Source: Plasmodium malariae
Lineage: Eukaryota > Apicomplexa > Aconoidasida > Haemosporida > Plasmodiidae
Length of the DNA: 64,000 bases
NCBI RefSeq assembly: GCF_900090045.1
Contig: NC_041786.1
Coordinates: 1,296,001 to 1,360,000 of the forward strand
Direction of reading: 5' to 3'
Below the pieces are notes generated by a model, which searched no databases, was not told where the DNA came from, and worked only from the letters and a program-made list of their open reading frames with translations. Shown here in pieces: positions 61,134-64,000 of the stretch. Every line of letters starts with the position of its first letter. Position 1 is the first letter of the stretch. The position numbers and the translations under genes are program-made.

Positions 61134-63986
61134 CTACTTATCATATTGAAAGAAAAAATTGGTGCAATAATATCTTTTCCTAATATCTTTTACATTATTG
61201 TTAATTCCTTTTGCATAGCTATGCACAATGTTCTTATCATTGGTAATGTTTTCCTTAATGTAACTTCTAAAGCTTTTTTTTAATATGCTCTTATATTTTG
61301 TTTCGTTCCACATATTTCCGTTAGCTTGATCTAAGAACCCCTCATCCTCTTTGTTTTTTTGTACAGTATACTTGCTCCTCCAGTATTCATTATTCCCATT
61401 GTATAACATAATGATCTGATGTTTTTTCTTACGTTCCTCTGTGTCTTCATATATTTTTCCATACTTTGGTAAATGGTATTTCTGAATAGCTTTTTTTCCA
61501 CTCTTTTCCTTAATCCTTTCTTCTATATTCTCTTCCTCGTTCTCTGACACTACTTCGTTGTAATAAAAGCTGTAGGGATATTTCTTAATACATTCAATTA
61601 AAGCTATATAACTTTTCATCTTGTCTATATTGGAATGGTTAATTTTCGTGTATGAGTTAATGATTTGGTGCAGTGCTCTTATTTTTTCAATATAATATTT
61701 TATTTTATCAATTAGTTTTTTCCTTTCTTTATTCTCTACATCTTGACAACTTTTATATATTCTTTCATTATTTTTTTTTTTTGTGCATTCTGGGGTTTTT
61801 TCATTCATTAAATGCTCCGTTTCGAATACCCCATTGGGGAATTTCCACCCGGTTCGTCCTACGTTTCTGTTCTCACATATGCCACTACCATTGTTCGTAC
61901 TAGTAGTGGTGGTAGTGCTATCCACAGAATCAACAGCAGCGATAGCAGTGTGGGTAGCACGGTTATCAGCAGTGGCAGTACTGGTAGCTCTAGTCGCATC
62001 CATATGATCTCCATTATTGTAGCTTATGTTATCAAAATAAAAGATGCATGTTTCTACTTCGAACGAATAGTCCTGCTTCATGTATTCGTACAGCAAAATC
62101 TTTTTCAAATACGTTCTGTAATTACATAAAATTTTTATCACATTCAATTTGTCATTTTTATTTAAATAACAAAAATCCTCATTAATTTTTTTTATTATAT
62201 TAATATTATCAAACTTTTGTCTTTCCTCCTCTGAAAAAAATTCAGATTTAACAGAGGACTTATCATCCAAAGAGTTAGACAGAAAAGAGAAATTATATGC
62301 ACTACTGTTAGTGTTATGTTTATCGTAAAGGTTATCACACGGCATATCACACGGCATATCACACGGCATATCACACGGCATATCATACGGCATATCATAC
62401 AACATTGTGTATCTTTTCCTTTTTTCATCAATTATATCCATCCCTTTTCTAAATGCAGATCCGTCTCTAATACCAGCGTCATTGTCTAAATCGTGCATTT
62501 GCGTATATTCCTTTGTTAGTCCCTTCCTGATTTCGTTCTCTCCTTTACTCGTCTGAATTACCTTATTAATAAGCCTTTTCCTACTCATATCCATTCGACT
62601 TATGTCATTAGTTGAATTAGCAGAAATGGAAACGAGGGAATTGTTCAAGTTAGTTCTTCTACTCTCACATTCGAAGTTGAAGTGGTCCAAGTTACAGTCT
62701 AATTCGCGGTCAAAGCCACGGTTGATAGCACATTTAGAACTGCATTCCTTCGTGTGCTTCACTTCGTTATGACTGCTATTTACGCACTCATCAACGCATG
62801 CGTTCCTATTTTTTTCCTGTATCTCCTTTAATCCCGAGTATTTTCCGATATTTTCCTTCTTTACATGAATGTTGTTACTACCACATTTCCTCTTATATCT
62901 AACATTACATTCATTTTGGTTATTCTCCCTACAATTTGCTTCTCTATCCACATTGTCATATGTAGAATCTTCCCTCATGTAACTCTCGCATTTTTCAATT
63001 TTCCCTTTACACCCCATATTTTTAGGAAACGCGGTTAGTACAGTTTTCCCTCTATTGTTGTTAAAATTTGTAAGAACAAGACCTTCCTTTGTGATCATAC
63101 GAAGGTGGGAAGTACTAGCAGAAGCAGTAGTGGTAGATGCAACGCCAGTTATAGAAGCAGAGGACATATCAGCAGTTGTACCATTTTCACAGCTCTCATC
63201 GCACCTCCTCCTCCTCTTCACGTTATCGTGTCTGTTGAATGTTTCTTTACTGCAACTGCTTCTTTTGTAGTGCCCTGATTTATTGATGTTTTTTCCAGGT
63301 CCATCGGAACGTTCCACTTCAGGGGGCATCTCCAATTCCACGTCTTCTTCTCTTCGTGGTTCTTTCCGAACTAGCCTGTTTGCACAGGTCCTATGCATAT
63401 CTACTATTCCTTTTGTTGCTGTGCCATTTATGCACCTTTGATACATATTCTCATGTATATTAACATGATCATTGACAAAATTGCGCTTTTTATTTACTAA
63501 CACGTTCTTATTATTATTTCTGTCATAAATTATATCGTGAATGCCCTTTTCATTATTATGAACACTGTAAGGTAATTCATTATATATTCCTTTACTTCTA
63601 TCTCTTACGATTTCATTCTTTCCTTTAATGTATATATTTACTGTATCATAATTATCAGTGTTTATAGTGTTTAACTCTGTTTCCTTTTTTACTTTAAAAT
63701 AAAATGGTACGTTTTTATGATTAATAAAAACAATATGGTTATATGTACTTCCAGTTTTAAAGATAGAACAGCTGTTTCTATTATTATGTAGATCCTCTTT
63801 CCCTCTAGATGTTATTGCCACCTCAGAATAAGATTTACCAATACATTTATAATTTTTTTTTAACGTATTTTCAATTTTATCACTATGATTTGTTCCAAGT
63901 TTTATACTGCTATTCCTTCCCTGTATCTTCAACGGATTACCATTTCTTATAATATAATTTTTTTCATAACATTTGGAGGGATACAT
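61134..63986 (-). CDS. Conserved-type Plasmodium protein of unknown function (950 residues, 5' end may be incomplete)
   Basis: Open minus-strand frame from ATG at 63986 to a stop at 61134. The codons upstream of the ATG are still open to the right edge, so the true start may lie outside the window. The first ~570 residues are polar and low-complexity, with a five-fold repeat PCDM near residues 530-550 (DNA about 62336-62400). A more structured block follows, about residues 585-660: FDNINIIKKINEDFCYLNKN, then LNVIKILCNYRTYLKKILLY and VETCIFYFDN. Another helical block (about 745-815) contains LHQIINSYTKINHSNIDKMK, and the tail is Lys-rich (YKSILKKSFRSYIKENIT). A Thr/Ala-rich insert separates the two blocks. 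I recognise no catalytic motif, signal peptide or membrane helix. It converges on the coiled-coil gene. Confidence 0.8.
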   Translation of the reverse strand: MYPSKCYEKNYIIRNGNPLKIQGRNSSIKLGTNHSDKIENTLKKNYKCIGKSYSEVAITSRGKEDLHNNRNSCSIFKTGSTYNHIVFINHKNVPFYFKVKKETELNTINTDNYDTVNIYIKGKNEIVRDRSKGIYNELPYSVHNNEKGIHDIIYDRNNNKNVLVNKKRNFVNDHVNIHENMYQRCINGTATKGIVDMHRTCANRLVRKEPRREEDVELEMPPEVERSDGPGKNINKSGHYKRSSCSKETFNRHDNVKRRRRCDESCENGTTADMSSASITGVASTTTASASTSHLRMITKEGLVLTNFNNNRGKTVLTAFPKNMGCKGKIEKCESYMREDSTYDNVDREANCRENNQNECNVRYKRKCGSNNIHVKKENIGKYSGLKEIQEKNRNACVDECVNSSHNEVKHTKECSSKCAINRGFDRELDCNLDHFNFECESRRTNLNNSLVSISANSTNDISRMDMSRKRLINKVIQTSKGENEIRKGLTKEYTQMHDLDNDAGIRDGSAFRKGMDIIDEKRKRYTMLYDMPYDMPCDMPCDMPCDMPCDNLYDKHNTNSSAYNFSFLSNSLDDKSSVKSEFFSEEERQKFDNINIIKKINEDFCYLNKNDKLNVIKILCNYRTYLKKILLYEYMKQDYSFEVETCIFYFDNISYNNGDHMDATRATSTATADNRATHTAIAAVDSVDSTTTTTSTNNGSGICENRNVGRTGWKFPNGVFETEHLMNEKTPECTKKKNNERIYKSCQDVENKERKKLIDKIKYYIEKIRALHQIINSYTKINHSNIDKMKSYIALIECIKKYPYSFYYNEVVSENEEENIEERIKEKSGKKAIQKYHLPKYGKIYEDTEERKKKHQIIMLYNGNNEYWRSKYTVQKNKEDEGFLDQANGNMWNETKYKSILKKSFRSYIKENITNDKNIVHSYAKGINNNVKDIRKRYYCTNFFFQYDK

Positions 63987-64000
63987 TTCAAAATTTTTAT

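Overview
This window is nuclear DNA from a malaria parasite (genus Plasmodium). The evidence is strong A+T richness, long homopolymer A and T tracts, (TA)n arrays, Asn/Lys/Asp-rich low-complexity inserts in proteins, large single-exon genes of unknown function, and short T-rich introns with GTAA-type donors and T-tract/AG acceptors. The content looks like a chromosome-internal region: I see no telomere-like repeats, no var/pir-type antigen families and no mobile elements. The base composition and repeat style suggest a non-falciparum species such as P. malariae or P. ovale, but this is an impression and not a demonstrated assignment.

Layout, left to right. 1-6760 (-): most of a giant protein gene of unknown function, cut by the left edge. 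6761-10419: divergent intergenic DNA rich in tandem repeats. 10420-17364 (+): a 2314-residue Asn-rich protein with a helical core and a C-terminal membrane anchor. 18579-22412 (+): ten-exon gene for eIF2B gamma. 23709-26398 (+): two-exon gene for the large subunit of splicing factor U2AF. 27634-29027 (+): three-exon gene for a 266-residue protein with a possible BLUF/TEX47-like fold. 29414-32135 (-): TBC-domain Rab GAP, split by a frame break in a 29-nt poly(A) tract. 32678-34351 (-): four-exon WDR82/Swd2-like WD40 protein. 35704-36836 (+): small gene whose last exon probably encodes a membrane helix. 38155-42225 (-): three-exon gene of unknown function with a frame-broken VVQNGG minisatellite near its C-terminus. 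42226-51120: unusually long (8.9 kb) divergent intergenic region full of tandem arrays and a 64-nt poly(A). 51121-60007 (+): two-exon gene for a 2854-residue coiled-coil protein with a cluster of QT motifs. 61134-63986 (-): unknown 950-residue protein, possibly extending past the right edge.

The genes do not form an operon or pathway. The recognised ones are housekeeping: translation initiation control (eIF2B gamma), pre-mRNA splicing (U2AF large subunit), vesicle traffic (TBC Rab GAP) and chromatin/transcription termination (WDR82-like). Exon joins were worked out by hand from reading phase, GT/AG sites and family alignment from memory. The most useful observations are the reconstructed small exons, two frame breaks in repeat tracts that split genes artificially, an apparent missing RRM2 in U2AF, a degenerate nucleotidyltransferase loop in eIF2B gamma, and a regular 16-residue repeat resembling multivalent dynein light chain (LC8) binding sites.
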